DNA of 42,653 nt, taken from positions 1 through 42,653 of IMG/VR virus record IMGVR_UViG_3300035180_001682; one strand, written 5' to 3'. The DNA is from a virus. A program made the position numbers and the translations under genes. Numbering within the stretch: position 1 is the first letter of the stretch; every line of letters begins with the position of its first letter. Below are positions 15,902 to 23,461 of the stretch, piece by piece. Under the pieces are notes generated by a model. The model saw only the letters and a program-made list of their open reading frames with translations, did not search any database and was not told where the DNA came from.

Positions 15902-16777
15902 CTACAGTACACCTCCTCGAGATTTCCACTTCCCTATGATAAGCCGGAAGTCCTGTGGTTGTCCCTGAGCGATGGGGAGATTGCGTGACTTGACATCAGC
16001 GATTGCACTCCCCGTATCCCAGGAAAATTTCGTACCTTCACGGACTGTAAGGACGACGTCAGAGAACATTGCAGGGAGTTTGGGCGCAAGGGCTTTGCCA
16101 AGCGTGCTGATCATAATTTTCACCCCGCCCAGCACCGCGTCAGTTTCCCTCTCCACATGCGCAATGAGCACAAAGTGACAGCGGCAGTTGTCTGTCCACA
16201 TACGCACGATTTTCTCCACCTGGTCTTGTGCGATGCCCCAGTCTGATTGATTCTTGACCGGCTTGCCTCCGACGACAAGTGACATTGCCGCACGGGCCAG
16301 TCCGGCCATACCATCCACTACCAGGGCACGGGAAGGTTCCCAGGTATCAACACATCCAAATTTTTCCCCTGTACGGTCATCGGGAAAGTTATTCAGCGCC
16401 GCACACAGAAGGAGGAATTGATTGTGCTTACTGCGATTTGGGTCAGACATTTTAGCAAGGGAATCCAGTGCCATTGTGTTGATCTTTGTCGCGTTGTCCA
16501 AAAGTTCACTGAAACTTGCTTTTGGCGCTGCCAATTGGTGCCAGTGAAGATTCGGGGGGATTTCCTTTCCACGGTCAGTGAAGTAGCCGAGTAAGGATTC
16601 CAGCCCGGACTCCAAGCCCAGATAGAATACCTCAACTCCTGCCTCTACCAGGGAGCCGATGGAGTAGGTTTTGCCAGTACCTGCCGGCCCCATCAGGAGC
16701 ACATTGACGCCGGAAAGGGCGCTGGAGGCGGTGGGGGCAGCAGGTGGGGTTGTTGGTACTGCAACTGGTTCAGTCAT
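15902..16777 (-). CDS. RecA-like recombination ATPase (Sak4-type)
   Basis: 291 aa. After a Pro/Thr/Ala-rich start, Walker A is MGPAGTGKT (~30-37), followed by EVFYLGLESGLESLLGYF. Walker B is ALVVDGM (~152). Later elements FVLIAHVERETD and KLPAMFSDVVLTVREG fit the shortened RecA-fold ATPases (Sak4 or phage AAA_24 type) that assist single-strand annealing or annealing-dependent replication. The neighbouring nuclease and ssDNA-binding-like genes complete a recombination module. Its ATG overlaps the stop of a 52-aa membrane protein gene (ATGA). Confidence 0.78.
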   Translation of the reverse strand: MTEPVAVPTTPPAAPTASSALSGVNVLLMGPAGTGKTYSIGSLVEAGVEVFYLGLESGLESLLGYFTDRGKEIPPNLHWHQLAAPKASFSELLDNATKINTMALDSLAKMSDPNRSKHNQFLLLCAALNNFPDDRTGEKFGCVDTWEPSRALVVDGMAGLARAAMSLVVGGKPVKNQSDWGIAQDQVEKIVRMWTDNCRCHFVLIAHVERETDAVLGGVKIMISTLGKALAPKLPAMFSDVVLTVREGTKFSWDTGSAIADVKSRNLPIAQGQPQDFRLIIGKWKSRGGVL

Positions 16778-16932
16778 AATTTCTTCCTCTGTTGTAAATA
16801 GTTAAGATATTTATGGTATCTGTGGGTTCTGTATTCCTGCCAACCTACCAGCAGTGCGGCCACAGCCCATAAGACACCAACTGCAGCCCACGAAAGCAGC
16901 GCAGATCCCAGACAAATTCCGATAGTAATCAT
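16774..16932 (-). CDS. 52-aa small membrane protein
   Basis: A small gene supported by three signs: AGGGAGGA eight bases before the ATG at 16932; one long hydrophobic stretch (ICLGSALLSWAAVGVLWAV and on to about residue 30) followed by a positively charged tail (YRTHRYHKYLNYLQQRKK), the usual inside-positive layout; and a stop that overlaps the ATG of the RecA-like ATPase by four bases (ATGA). No family recognised. It could tether recombination proteins to the membrane or be an independent small effector. Confidence 0.65.
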   Translation of the reverse strand: MITIGICLGSALLSWAAVGVLWAVAALLVGWQEYRTHRYHKYLNYLQQRKKL

Positions 16933-16968
16933 GGCCACAATCCTCCCTGTTGCGAATAGCCAAAATGC

Positions 16969-17049
16969 TCAGCGGGATAGCACCTGCACGGCTTCTACTA
17001 TAGCCCAGATGAACAACGCAAGTCTCAAGCAAATAATTACAGTAGTCAT
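16969..17049 (-). CDS. 26-aa putative transmembrane peptide
   Basis: ATG at 17049 overlaps the stop of the upstream gene (ATGA) and has a GGGAAG site inside that gene. The product is almost entirely one hydrophobic helix (MTTVIICLRLALFIWAIVEA) plus a short VQVLSR tail. It ends 36 bp before the ATG of the 52-aa membrane protein. Its size makes it uncertain, but the overlap, site and amphipathic-free hydrophobicity argue for a real product. Confidence 0.45.
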   Translation of the reverse strand: MTTVIICLRLALFIWAIVEAVQVLSR

Positions 17050-17447
17050 GGTAGTGCTTCCCTTTCGTAGTGCTGTGGGCCTGCCAGCAGGATATTCTCC
17101 GCGTAACTCAGATGGTGCTCAAACTCCCATCGCACCAACTCCTCAGGGAACAGCTCTGAAAACTCTGCATCCCACAGCAACATCAAGGAACCGGGGACTG
17201 CCCAAGGGTGCTTTGTATGCTTTCGACAGGGAGTTTCGATGCACCGGAAAGTTCCTGCCATTGAGCCTCCCCCTTCTATCGGGCACCTGGCCCACACTTC
17301 GGCACAAATTGGGCAGAAGTACGCATAGGAACGTGGAGCTGCGTATTCTTCATGCATATGGATACCACCGCGTTGGCAACTGCCGAAGTAGTGGTTCTCC
17401 ACAAAGAAATGCTGAGTGTAGGGGAGTGGGGATGGGAGCACAGCCAT
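17046..17447 (-). CDS. Cys/His-rich protein, probable zinc-binding
   Basis: 133 aa from the ATG at 17447; a TTG at 17459 would overlap the nuclease stop. The middle has YFCPICAEVWARCPIEG (CxxC) and FRCIETPCRKHTKHPW, which together give four or more Cys and several His ligands for a zinc-ribbon-like fold. The C-terminal part is helical (LFPEELVRWEFEHHLSYAEN). Related phage proteins are known only as hypotheticals near replication genes. It starts 2 bp after the nuclease stop and its end is coupled to the 26-aa peptide gene. Confidence 0.65.
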   Translation of the reverse strand: MAVLPSPLPYTQHFFVENHYFGSCQRGGIHMHEEYAAPRSYAYFCPICAEVWARCPIEGGGSMAGTFRCIETPCRKHTKHPWAVPGSLMLLWDAEFSELFPEELVRWEFEHHLSYAENILLAGPQHYEREALP

Positions 17448-17448
17448 C

Positions 17449-18501
17449 TTAACCCCCAAGCATTCCAGAGAGTTCCTCGGAGAGACTCGCAGCCTGTTCC
17501 GGGGAAACCCCTCCTGGAAGCTCTGGTGCTGGTGCTTCGTCTACCTCACGCGCATGCCCCCAGCTTTCTTCATACTCTTTCACACTGAGTTCTCGGCGCG
17601 CCAATGGATCCCAGACTCGCTGCTCGAAGTTCACAGGGAGCCAATCATCTGGCTGCGAACTCTTACAGACAGCCACAAAGGGGCAGCCACCATACTCCAT
17701 GCACCCTGCATCGAGAGAGAAGTCCCAGTAGCCTTCCTTCCAGCACTGGATCATCCGCTTCACATCCCGAAGCACCTGCTGTTCCCATCGCTCTATCTCA
17801 TACTTGCTGCGATACGTGGGAACTTCCATTGTGTCGTACTTGGTTTTCAGGATGCTTACCCCGCGAACGATGCTCCCTTTTGCCTGAATCCCATGCCTTG
17901 CCGCAGCCCACTGATACCCGGTGAACTGTGACCGCATCTCCCACTGCCGTGCAAAGGTAGCCCCAAGGCTGGAAGTGGTTTTTTCGTCATAGATGAAGAT
18001 TCCATCCATGCGCTCAGCGATCTGGTCACTTCGGCCAGTGTAAAGGATAGGGTCGCCTGTGACTGGATGCGCAATGTCGAGCGGTTCGGCGAAGCTGAAC
18101 TCAATGCCTTTGTGGCCATTGGCGAAGGTGACTGGTTCCGCCCCATCTGCGCCAAGGGGGTACATGGAGAAGTAATATTCCAGCGCTCCACACATGCGCT
18201 CCAGGGATTTGGGGGAATCTGGAGGACAGGGGAAGTCGCCGTAGTGCGCAATAAGGGCTGCAAGGCCGATGCCTTCGGCGTCCTCTGCGCTTCGTCCTTC
18301 TATGAAAAACGCCCTGCGAGCGGCTTCGATTCCAGATGCAAAGGCCCCGCCAGCGATAAGATGCACGGAAGGAAAGCGGGATTTCCAGTGCTGCACATAT
18401 TGCCGAAAGGCTTTTTGTGGACAGCTGCGGAAAGCCGACAGGATGGTGCTGTCCAGAGTGTGCGGAAACATGGGGCGGGTGCTGGCGCTTGCGCTGGTCA
18501 T
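17449..18501 (-). CDS. Cas4/RecB-like PD-(D/E)XK nuclease with iron-sulphur motif
   Basis: 350 aa. The nuclease core is GRSDQIAERMDGIFIYDEKT (~157-176), the D...DEK active site of the PD-(D/E)XK superfamily. Upstream come TLDSTILSAFRSCPQKAFRQY (first Cys) and a helical region; downstream QFTGYQWAAARHG is the conserved Q-x3-Y motif. Residues ~267-280 (GCMEYGGCPFVAVC) with the early Cys would hold a 4Fe-4S cluster, as in Cas4 and AddB. Likely role: DNA end resection for recombination or host DNA breakdown. Its ATG overlaps the upstream stop (ATGA). Confidence 0.8.
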   Translation of the reverse strand: MTSASASTRPMFPHTLDSTILSAFRSCPQKAFRQYVQHWKSRFPSVHLIAGGAFASGIEAARRAFFIEGRSAEDAEGIGLAALIAHYGDFPCPPDSPKSLERMCGALEYYFSMYPLGADGAEPVTFANGHKGIEFSFAEPLDIAHPVTGDPILYTGRSDQIAERMDGIFIYDEKTTSSLGATFARQWEMRSQFTGYQWAAARHGIQAKGSIVRGVSILKTKYDTMEVPTYRSKYEIERWEQQVLRDVKRMIQCWKEGYWDFSLDAGCMEYGGCPFVAVCKSSQPDDWLPVNFEQRVWDPLARRELSVKEYEESWGHAREVDEAPAPELPGGVSPEQAASLSEELSGMLGG

Positions 18502-18713
18502 AGCAGTTCTCCTAGTAGTGCTTCACTGTCAATTGGCTTTGCCTTTGCCCTGGCCACAGCCTTCCCGTCTCTTGCTGCGCTGCTTCGCATGCTGCCCGCA
18601 ATACGCTCCTGACGGATAGCTGCGATAGCCTCTCGCATTTCCTCAATTGTGATTGTGCCGTCAGCGGCTTTCTGCCGCCATTCCTGGAGTTTGGAGGGGA
18701 TGATTTCAGTCAT
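18498..18713 (-). CDS. small helical protein with C-terminal ALLxEL motif
   Basis: 71 aa from the ATG at 18713; a GTG at 18728 is possible, but AGGTG lies at a usable distance from the ATG. It is mainly helical and charged (PSKLQEWRQKAADGTITIEEMREAIAAIRQERIAG). It ends KPIDSEALLGELL; the same ending appears on the proteins at 22807 and 26291. It overlaps the upstream gene by 8 bp and the nuclease gene by 4 bp. Function unknown; a partner or inhibitor of the nuclease is a guess from context. Confidence 0.65.
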   Translation of the reverse strand: MTEIIPSKLQEWRQKAADGTITIEEMREAIAAIRQERIAGSMRSSAARDGKAVARAKAKPIDSEALLGELL

Positions 18714-19011
18714 TGGAAGCACCTGCACGGCGGATGAAGAGGGAGACCGCCCAGCTCAGGAAGCGAGCGCCAATGGGAAGGTCACTGTATTCACCTTCGG
18801 CCCTGCGCGGGGGAATCCCAGGCAGCACATCGAGGACTACGTGAAAGTTGTCCAATTCTGTCTTGGACTCTAGCCAGAGTTTACAGTAATTGTCCTTAGT
18901 GCTGTCGGAGATACGAAGTTTGGTTTCTAGTTCAGTTCTGGCTGCTTTGGCTTCCGCGAGCTCCTGTTTCAGTGCCAGGATCTGAGCTGAAAGTGCTGGT
19001 GCTTTTGCCAT
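18706..19011 (-). CDS. coiled-coil protein of unknown function
   Basis: 101 aa, ATG with TGGAGA upstream. The first ~45 residues form a coiled coil (LSAQILALKQELAEAKAART). The C-terminal half has VVLDVLPGIPPRRAEGEY and SWAVSLFIRRAG. It is the first gene of a tightly overlapping set running through the nuclease to the RecA-like ATPase. Palindrome R4 lies 31 bp upstream. No family recognised. Confidence 0.65.
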   Translation of the reverse strand: MAKAPALSAQILALKQELAEAKAARTELETKLRISDSTKDNYCKLWLESKTELDNFHVVLDVLPGIPPRRAEGEYSDLPIGARFLSWAVSLFIRRAGASND

Positions 19012-19042
19012 GATTTGAGTCTCCAGTTATGAAAGTAAGGGG

Positions 19043-19084
19043 ATTATTTGCGCGGAGTACGATGAAGTAATCCGCACAAATAAT
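19043..19084. repeat. dispersed palindrome R4
   Basis: Arms ATTATTTGCGCGGAGTAC and GTAATCCGCACAAATAAT, centre GATGAA. The outer ATTATTTG pairs perfectly with CAAATAAT. It stands 31 bp upstream of the coiled-coil gene, at the head of the nuclease/ATPase gene set, in a 122-bp gap. Confidence 0.9.
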
Positions 19085-19133
19085 CCTATAGTGCGCTTCC
19101 TCAGCGTACAACATAAAGCAATGATTACTTGGA

Positions 19134-19460
19134 TTAAAACTCCTGCTGGTAAATAATCCCTGAGGCCGTTTTCCCGACTACCATAGTCCGGTCTTGCAGC
19201 CAGTCCATTACCTCATCCTCTGTAATGTCGGTTCCAGATGCCGAGGGGATTCCAAAGGCGACAGCAATTGCTTCTGGGGTTTCCTCCGCAAACTCCCAGC
19301 AAAGGCCAATGACGTCTAGTTCCATTTCAATACCTGTATCTTCCTCTTGTTCTCTCAGAAAGTCAAACAAAACTTCTAGCCCTTCCCAACTGAAATGATT
19401 GCTCCGCCCAGCGTTTAGGAAGGCTTGCCGAAAGCCAAAGAGTGTTACGGTCATTTTCAT
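19134..19460 (-). CDS. conserved acidic phage protein
   Basis: 108 aa from the ATG at 19460, which follows an AGGAGA site; a longer frame upstream lacks a start signal. It is strongly acidic: about 21 Asp/Glu against 6 Lys/Arg. The segment NHFSWEGLEVLFDFLREQEEDTGIEMELDVIGLCWEF is a recurrent pattern in hypothetical proteins of many phages and plasmids. High negative charge and small size are compatible with a DNA mimic that blocks host nucleases, but no such activity can be assigned from sequence. Confidence 0.7.
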   Translation of the reverse strand: MKMTVTLFGFRQAFLNAGRSNHFSWEGLEVLFDFLREQEEDTGIEMELDVIGLCWEFAEETPEAIAVAFGIPSASGTDITEDEVMDWLQDRTMVVGKTASGIIYQQEF

Positions 19461-19485
19461 GATTTTCTCCTGATTATGCTGCATG

Positions 19486-19731
19486 TTAATCGCATCGCTC
19501 GAACCTGATGCACGTTCCATTCTCACTGATATTTACTATGTACCTAGGCGCAGTCTCCCCCGGTGGAACTTCATCAAAATAAGGTGAGATGGCCAGGTAT
19601 TCTAGCGCAAGACGGGAATACACCTGTTCACACTGAAGCACAATACATCGCCCCATAATCGCTCTAGCTGTTCTCGGGGATGCTTCGATAAGCTCCAGGT
19701 CTAGCCTAAATCTACCAATTCGTCTGTCCAT
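19486..19731 (-). CDS. small hypothetical protein
   Basis: 81 aa with an excellent ribosome-binding site (AAGGAG) before the ATG at 19731. Contains RIGRFRLDLELIEASPRTARAI, a CIVLQCEQVYSRLALEYLAISPYF helix, and an ending that is beta-like (YIVNISENGTCIRFERCD). The N-terminal start and IVNISENG are reminiscent of small phage early proteins, but I do not recognise a family. It lies 25 bp upstream of the acidic protein gene, in the same direction. Confidence 0.6.
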   Translation of the reverse strand: MDRRIGRFRLDLELIEASPRTARAIMGRCIVLQCEQVYSRLALEYLAISPYFDEVPPGETAPRYIVNISENGTCIRFERCD

Positions 19732-19757
19732 TCAGTTCTCCTTGTATAACTCCAGCT

Positions 19758-19970
19758 TTAGTCTTCCTGAGGGGAGTCAGGGAACTCCATCCAGTGAGTG
19801 GGCGTCAAATAATAATCCAGGGGGAAGTCTGCCAAGGTCCAGTGATTACGATGGTTATCCCACCACGCAGGATATACCCACGGATATCCAACTTTGCCCA
19901 CCAGAACCCTGCGATCTTTTGGGGCAGTTTCTATAGGCTGCCATTTGCTGCTCTTTGGGGTGTTTGCCAT
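19758..19970 (-). CDS. DUF551-like protein
   Basis: 70 aa from the ATG at 19970 with AAGGGG upstream; the open frame extends further but would overlap the helicase. SKWQPIETAPKDRRVLVG at the start and LTPTHWMEFPDSP at the end are the diagnostic ends of the DUF551 family, a short beta-rich phage protein of unknown role. A second protein with the same kind of ending is coded at 23986-24216. It starts 10 bp after the helicase stop. Confidence 0.75.
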   Translation of the reverse strand: MANTPKSSKWQPIETAPKDRRVLVGKVGYPWVYPAWWDNHRNHWTLADFPLDYYLTPTHWMEFPDSPQED

Positions 19971-19980
19971 TTCATTCCCC

Positions 19981-21267
19981 TTACGCCAGCAACAGCTTCG
20001 TTGTCGGTCTTGAACACGCCACATACAGGCACTGAAATGCCTCCCTACGATTCCGGTTTTTCAGGATATCCTGATAATCCACCCAAACTGTTTCATACGT
20101 ACTCCCCTGCGCTCGATGCACCGTCAGCGCGTATGCGTACTTCACCGCATGGAAGAGTTCCTGGTGCTTCCAAAAAGCCTGCCAGAGCTTGGGGGAAGTA
20201 CGGGCATTTGCTGCCTTCTTCTCTGCATCCTCATTGAATTGCTGCTGACTACTTGGATGCAGCACAAGCAAGCGGATGACTTTGTTCTCCTCACTCCTGC
20301 AGGTGAGTTCCTGCGCCGTATAGCCTGGGTACAAGGGATGCTTACAGGTCGCCACCCCTTCCACTATTGCCTCTTCGTCAGTAGCAAGAAGCGGCATATC
20401 CCCGGCCATACAGGGAGCTGTGGCCACGATCCTATCCCCAGGCAGGTACAACCCAGGAACTGCGGCGGCCCCGAAAATCCCGCTGCGAATGAGGTTGTTG
20501 TATTCCCCTACCTGAACATTCCTCCATGCAAGCACCTTGTTGCTGGTTCCATCAGCAAACTCCCCGGCCATTGCTGCCTCATACATGGCTTTCTTGAACG
20601 CAGCGCGGGAAAGTTTCCAAACCCCAGAATCCTCGCTGTGGTCACTTTCAAGTATGATTGAAGGAAATGGCTGCTCCGCGGCTTCCCTGACCTTCGTGGC
20701 GAGCGCCAGGATCTGATTGTCATGCCGCATGACAGTGGAGAGGGAAGCGCCTGCAGTTACCTCTGTCCAGACACGGGAGGAGGCTTCTCCTACTGGCGGC
20801 AACTGTGCCTTATCCCCCAGGAATACAACTTTGACCTCATGCTGTTCAGCTTTCGCCAGCAACAGGTCGAACAGCTGTGTTCCCACCATACTCCCCTCAT
20901 CCAGAAACACTGCATCATATTCTGCGAAGTCTTCTGTGCTGTGCCCTCCGACAAGTTTCTTCAGCTCCCCACTCTTGTCAATGCGGAGTCCCAACAGGGA
21001 GTAGATAGTGCAGGCGTCCCCTGTAACTCCTCGCAGCACCTTTGCTGCTTTGTTTGTTGGGGCAGTGTAGGCGAACTTACTATGGCTGCCTGCGCACCTT
21101 GCTGCCACTTCCCTCATGCAGAAGGTCTTGCCCGTGCCTGCGAAGCCTGCCAGGGCGAAGAACAGTGAAGGGGGATTGGGGTCAGAGAGGAAGTCCATGA
21201 GGGCTGTTACTGCGACCTGCTGCTCCGCAGTGAGGGCAATAGGCGTGGTTTGACTTACTGGCGACAT
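19981..21267 (-). CDS. Dda/RecD2-like SF1B DNA helicase
   Basis: 428 aa. Motif I GFAGTGKTF (~42), motif II VFLDEGSMV (~124), motif III FLGDKAQLPPVGE (~155) and the C-terminal 2A/2B elements ALTVHRAQGSTYETVWVD (~385) and CLYVACSRPTTKL define an SF1B helicase of the T4 Dda/RecD2 kind. Such enzymes move 5'-3' on ssDNA, melt origins and remodel forks. With no DnaB-type helicase or primase seen here, it is the only clear replicative helicase candidate. The leader holds a C10 tract (mRNA sense) just before the AAGGAAA ribosome-binding site. Confidence 0.85.
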   Translation of the reverse strand: MSPVSQTTPIALTAEQQVAVTALMDFLSDPNPPSLFFALAGFAGTGKTFCMREVAARCAGSHSKFAYTAPTNKAAKVLRGVTGDACTIYSLLGLRIDKSGELKKLVGGHSTEDFAEYDAVFLDEGSMVGTQLFDLLLAKAEQHEVKVVFLGDKAQLPPVGEASSRVWTEVTAGASLSTVMRHDNQILALATKVREAAEQPFPSIILESDHSEDSGVWKLSRAAFKKAMYEAAMAGEFADGTSNKVLAWRNVQVGEYNNLIRSGIFGAAAVPGLYLPGDRIVATAPCMAGDMPLLATDEEAIVEGVATCKHPLYPGYTAQELTCRSEENKVIRLLVLHPSSQQQFNEDAEKKAANARTSPKLWQAFWKHQELFHAVKYAYALTVHRAQGSTYETVWVDYQDILKNRNRREAFQCLYVACSRPTTKLLLA

Positions 21268-21286
21268 TTTGATTTCCTTGGAAATT

Positions 21287-21296
21287 GGGGGGGGGG
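21287..21296. repeat. G10 homopolymer tract upstream of the helicase
   Basis: Ten G on the + strand (C10 in the mRNA) fill the gap between the stop of the 64-aa gene and the helicase ribosome-binding site. It belongs to a series of G9-11 tracts in gaps of the early region: 24724-24734, 24932-24941, 25499-25508, 27752-27762 and 27900-27908, all with G on the + strand. Confidence 0.85.
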
Positions 21297-21491
21297 TTAG
21301 TCTGCAGCTTTGTCTGCTGTGGCAGTCCGAAAGTGCTCACGCACAAGACTGGTGAAGAACTCCTGCAACGTACCGAAGGGGATTCTGCCCTCTAGGTCAC
21401 TATACAAGTGCAGCTTTACTTTTGCGGCTAAGTCCTCAGGTAGCCCTACGTTAAAATAGACTGTCCTGAGAGTGTTTTTTGGTCTTGCCAT
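21297..21491 (-). CDS. small DNA-binding-like protein (ribbon-helix-helix candidate)
   Basis: 64 aa, AAGGAG before the ATG. The start MARPKNTLRTVYFNVGLPED resembles the beta strand of ribbon-helix-helix proteins, followed by two helices (LAAKVKLHLYSDLEGRIPFG and LQEFFTSLVREHF). This is a recurrent short phage protein. A regulator of early transcription is possible and it is one candidate to bind the R palindromes, but that is inference. It ends next to the G10 tract ahead of the helicase gene. Confidence 0.65.
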   Translation of the reverse strand: MARPKNTLRTVYFNVGLPEDLAAKVKLHLYSDLEGRIPFGTLQEFFTSLVREHFRTATADKAAD

Positions 21492-21496
21492 GTCTG

Positions 21497-21706
21497 CTAC
21501 TCCTTCGTGGTTTTGGCCCGGCGGGCTGCCGTCGCCTCTTTAACTACTTCATGTAACACTCTATCCATATCTTCCAGTATCACCTCCAGTGCTGTTAGCT
21601 GTGTTCCTACGTGTTCCTCTGGAAAAAACCTTAGATGTCCCTTGATAGTGCCTAGGCTTCTCAGGGCAAAATTTAACATCCTTGCTTCGTGTTGTGCATC
21701 AGTCAT
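21497..21706 (-). CDS. small helical hypothetical protein
   Basis: 69 aa, GGGAG before the ATG at 21706. Almost entirely helical: HEARMLNFALRSLGTIKGHL, LTALEVILEDMDRVLHEVV, then a basic tail KEATAARRAKTTKE. No recognised family. It ends 5 bp upstream of the ribbon-helix-helix-like gene and starts right after the preceding gene, so it belongs to the same transcript. Confidence 0.6.
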   Translation of the reverse strand: MTDAQHEARMLNFALRSLGTIKGHLRFFPEEHVGTQLTALEVILEDMDRVLHEVVKEATAARRAKTTKE

Positions 21707-21707
21707 T

Positions 21708-22001
21708 TCAGAATCTCCCAGTTAGTCCAATTGAATAGTTCCTGCCCACAATCCCAGCTTCCACCCCGATGGTCAAATACTGCCAGACTTTCCTTTGCCG
21801 TTCCGGCAGCATGGAACTCACAGCAATGTGAGCTGCGGCTGTCAACAAGAAATACCTGTTGACTTGTCCAGTGGTGGGATGCTCAGGCATGGCAGGATTT
21901 AACTCCTGCCAGTGCTGGGGTTCCTGGGCAATTTGGCGTGTTTGCGTCCAATCGGCGCAGTGTACTGTAAGGTAGGCAATTTCCAGTGCATCAAGCCCCA
22001 C
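21708..22001 (-). CDS. conserved phage protein, possibly membrane-associated
   Basis: 97 aa. The pattern CADWTQTRQIAQEPQHWQELNPAMPEHPTTGQVNRYF, then LLTAAAHIAVSSMLPERQRKVWQYLTIGVEAGIVG, is typical of a small widespread phage family with W-QTR, E-NP, HP and N-x-G landmarks and two mildly hydrophobic helices. Function unknown. It overlaps the preceding gene by 11 bp. Confidence 0.7.
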   Translation of the reverse strand: MGLDALEIAYLTVHCADWTQTRQIAQEPQHWQELNPAMPEHPTTGQVNRYFLLTAAAHIAVSSMLPERQRKVWQYLTIGVEAGIVGRNYSIGLTGRF

Positions 22002-22518
22002 GATAGCAGCTCGCGCAAAGGTCTGTCAGGTGTTCATTCTCCTTCACTTCCTCTGTCAAGCCTGCCTGCATTGGGGCTTCTGATGCCCGTACCCAGCGCA
22101 TTGCCGTGGAGGTTCGGTGTTCCTGGCGCTGGAAACGCCCCACAAAATGACTGTGCTTCGTCCCACAGGTCGTGCAGCGCTGCACGTCAAACATCATCAC
22201 AGTGGCCCTAGGCAACCACAGCCTGCCGATTTCCCAATTCGCCACGAATCTCTGCAGCATCGCTGCTTCTTCTGCATTCGCCAGGCCGGTTTTCAGCGCC
22301 TTCTTGGCGGCCTTGGCCTTCTGTGCCGCCGCCACTTCCTGTAGGGACTCCTGGAGAAGAGCGTCCAGGGAGAACTCGCCGTCCTCTGCCTCTAAGCCCC
22401 TGAACATTGCTTCCTCCAGTTCGGCTGCCTCTTTCTCCAGATCCTCCAGAGCCTCTGCCTCTAGGGCCCTGAATTGATCTTCTGCTTCCTGGTATTCTCC
22501 TGCGTTGAACTGTTCCAT
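21991..22518 (-). CDS. acidic helical protein with C-terminal zinc-binding motif
   Basis: 175 aa, GAGG before the ATG. The N-terminal ~70 residues are extremely acidic and helical (YQEAEDQFRALEAEALEDLE), then Lys/Ala-rich. The C-terminal half has RCTTCGTKHSHFVGRF and, near the end, LTDLCASCYRG, two CxxC pairs that suggest a zinc ribbon. A protein-protein or nucleic-acid adaptor is plausible; no family is certain. First gene after a predicted promoter (22573-22601), so it may open the helicase transcript. Confidence 0.65.
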   Translation of the reverse strand: MEQFNAGEYQEAEDQFRALEAEALEDLEKEAAELEEAMFRGLEAEDGEFSLDALLQESLQEVAAAQKAKAAKKALKTGLANAEEAAMLQRFVANWEIGRLWLPRATVMMFDVQRCTTCGTKHSHFVGRFQRQEHRTSTAMRWVRASEAPMQAGLTEEVKENEHLTDLCASCYRGA

Positions 22519-22572
22519 GACTGAGCCTCTTTTGGTTAATGGTCAGTAGGGGAAATCCCTACTAACGATTAA

Positions 22573-22601
22573 AGGATAGCATAACTTGCGCGAGATTGCA
22601 A
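22573..22601 (-). promoter_or_regulatory. sigma70-like promoter for the 22518-19758 gene set
   Basis: Minus strand TTGCAA (22601-22596), 17-bp spacer, TATCCT (22578-22573); both hexamers match at 4 of 6 positions. Start predicted near 22566, 48 bp upstream of the ATG at 22518. It follows a terminator and R5, a consistent place for a new transcript. Confidence 0.45.
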
Positions 22602-22625
22602 GCCAGTTTCTGTGTGTTTTTGTAA

Positions 22626-22667
22626 GTAATTGGTACGAATTACTCTGTTGTAATCCACACAAGTTAC
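22626..22667. repeat. dispersed palindrome R5
   Basis: Arms GTAATTGGTACGAATTAC and GTAATCCACACAAGTTAC, centre TCTGTT. Read on the minus strand its centre is AACAGA, identical to R1 and R11, so this copy is oriented with the leftward genes. It lies between the terminator at 22695-22719 and the promoter at 22573-22601. Confidence 0.9.
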
Positions 22668-22694
22668 CCCGCCATTCCCTGAACTCCGGGCAAT

Positions 22695-22719
22695 AAAAAG
22701 CCCACGTCTGAGGTGGGCT
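22695..22719 (-). terminator. intrinsic terminator
   Basis: Minus-strand stem AGCCCAC (22719-22713) with GTGGGCT (22705-22699), 7-nt loop, then TTTTT. It lies 87 bp beyond the stop at 22807 and should end the transcript of the upstream early genes. Confidence 0.8.
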
Positions 22720-22806
22720 AGTGATTGCGATTCCGTAAGCCTGCGGAGGCTCAATTACGCAGACTTACGGAACTTGGGGGCAACCATCCCCTGACGCTTT
22801 GAATCT

Positions 22807-23391
22807 TTACATCAGCTCTTCCAGCAGTGCATTGGTATTCACAACTGACTTGGCTTTGCCGAGCTTCTCCGCTTCCAGCTTGGCAACGATAGGGGCAATG
22901 GCGGCATTTTGGCGCAAGGCGACTTTCTCCGCCTGCGTCTTGTTGGCCAGGAACGCTTTGATCTGTTCCATCGGCTTGCCAGAATGCTGGTGCAATGCAC
23001 GGGCCAGGGTACTGGTGCCAGCCATACCATTGGATTCACGGGCTTTTGCCCATTCGCCAGTGTTCATGCGCTCCATCAGGGCATCCACGGCCATTACTGC
23101 ATCTTCTACGTCAGCCAGGCCCGCGATTTCATCGCCGAACTTCTGCTCGGCGCCGTGGCCAGCGAAGCGTGTCAGCAGTTTTTCAGGGATTTTGAATGTG
23201 CGGGTTTCGCCATTTACGAAGTCCATGCGGATGCTGGGATAGCCGGCGTCATCAAGGATGGTTTCTTTCAGCATCCGGCGCTTGCCGCTGAACTCGACCT
23301 TGCGGCCATCATCCATCTGGACGAGGAAGTAAGAGGTTGCTGTCTTGCCGGATTCGGGGGTTTTGGCTTCAGGTTGCGTTTCTTTCGTCAT
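22807..23391 (-). CDS. early protein A of a paralogous pair, with ALLxEL ending
   Basis: 194 aa, AAGGAA before the ATG. After a disordered start there is a beta-rich domain (YFLVQMDDGRKVEFSGKRR) then a helical C-terminal domain: STLARALHQHSGKPMEQIKAF, LANKTQAEKVALRQNAAIA, and a final NTNALLEELM. The C-terminal domain is clearly related to that of the protein at 26291, sharing SGK, NKT-AEK-ALR-N and ALLEEL in the same order. Lys/Ala-rich nucleic-acid-binding helices are likely. Function unknown; codons are GGC-rich for Gly, suggesting good expression. Confidence 0.7.
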   Translation of the reverse strand: MTKETQPEAKTPESGKTATSYFLVQMDDGRKVEFSGKRRMLKETILDDAGYPSIRMDFVNGETRTFKIPEKLLTRFAGHGAEQKFGDEIAGLADVEDAVMAVDALMERMNTGEWAKARESNGMAGTSTLARALHQHSGKPMEQIKAFLANKTQAEKVALRQNAAIAPIVAKLEAEKLGKAKSVVNTNALLEELM

Positions 23392-23461
23392 GACTGTATT
23401 CCTTTTTCTATTGCTAGTGGATTATCTGGGTTCCACCGCTACACCCTGCTGCATGCTAGGG

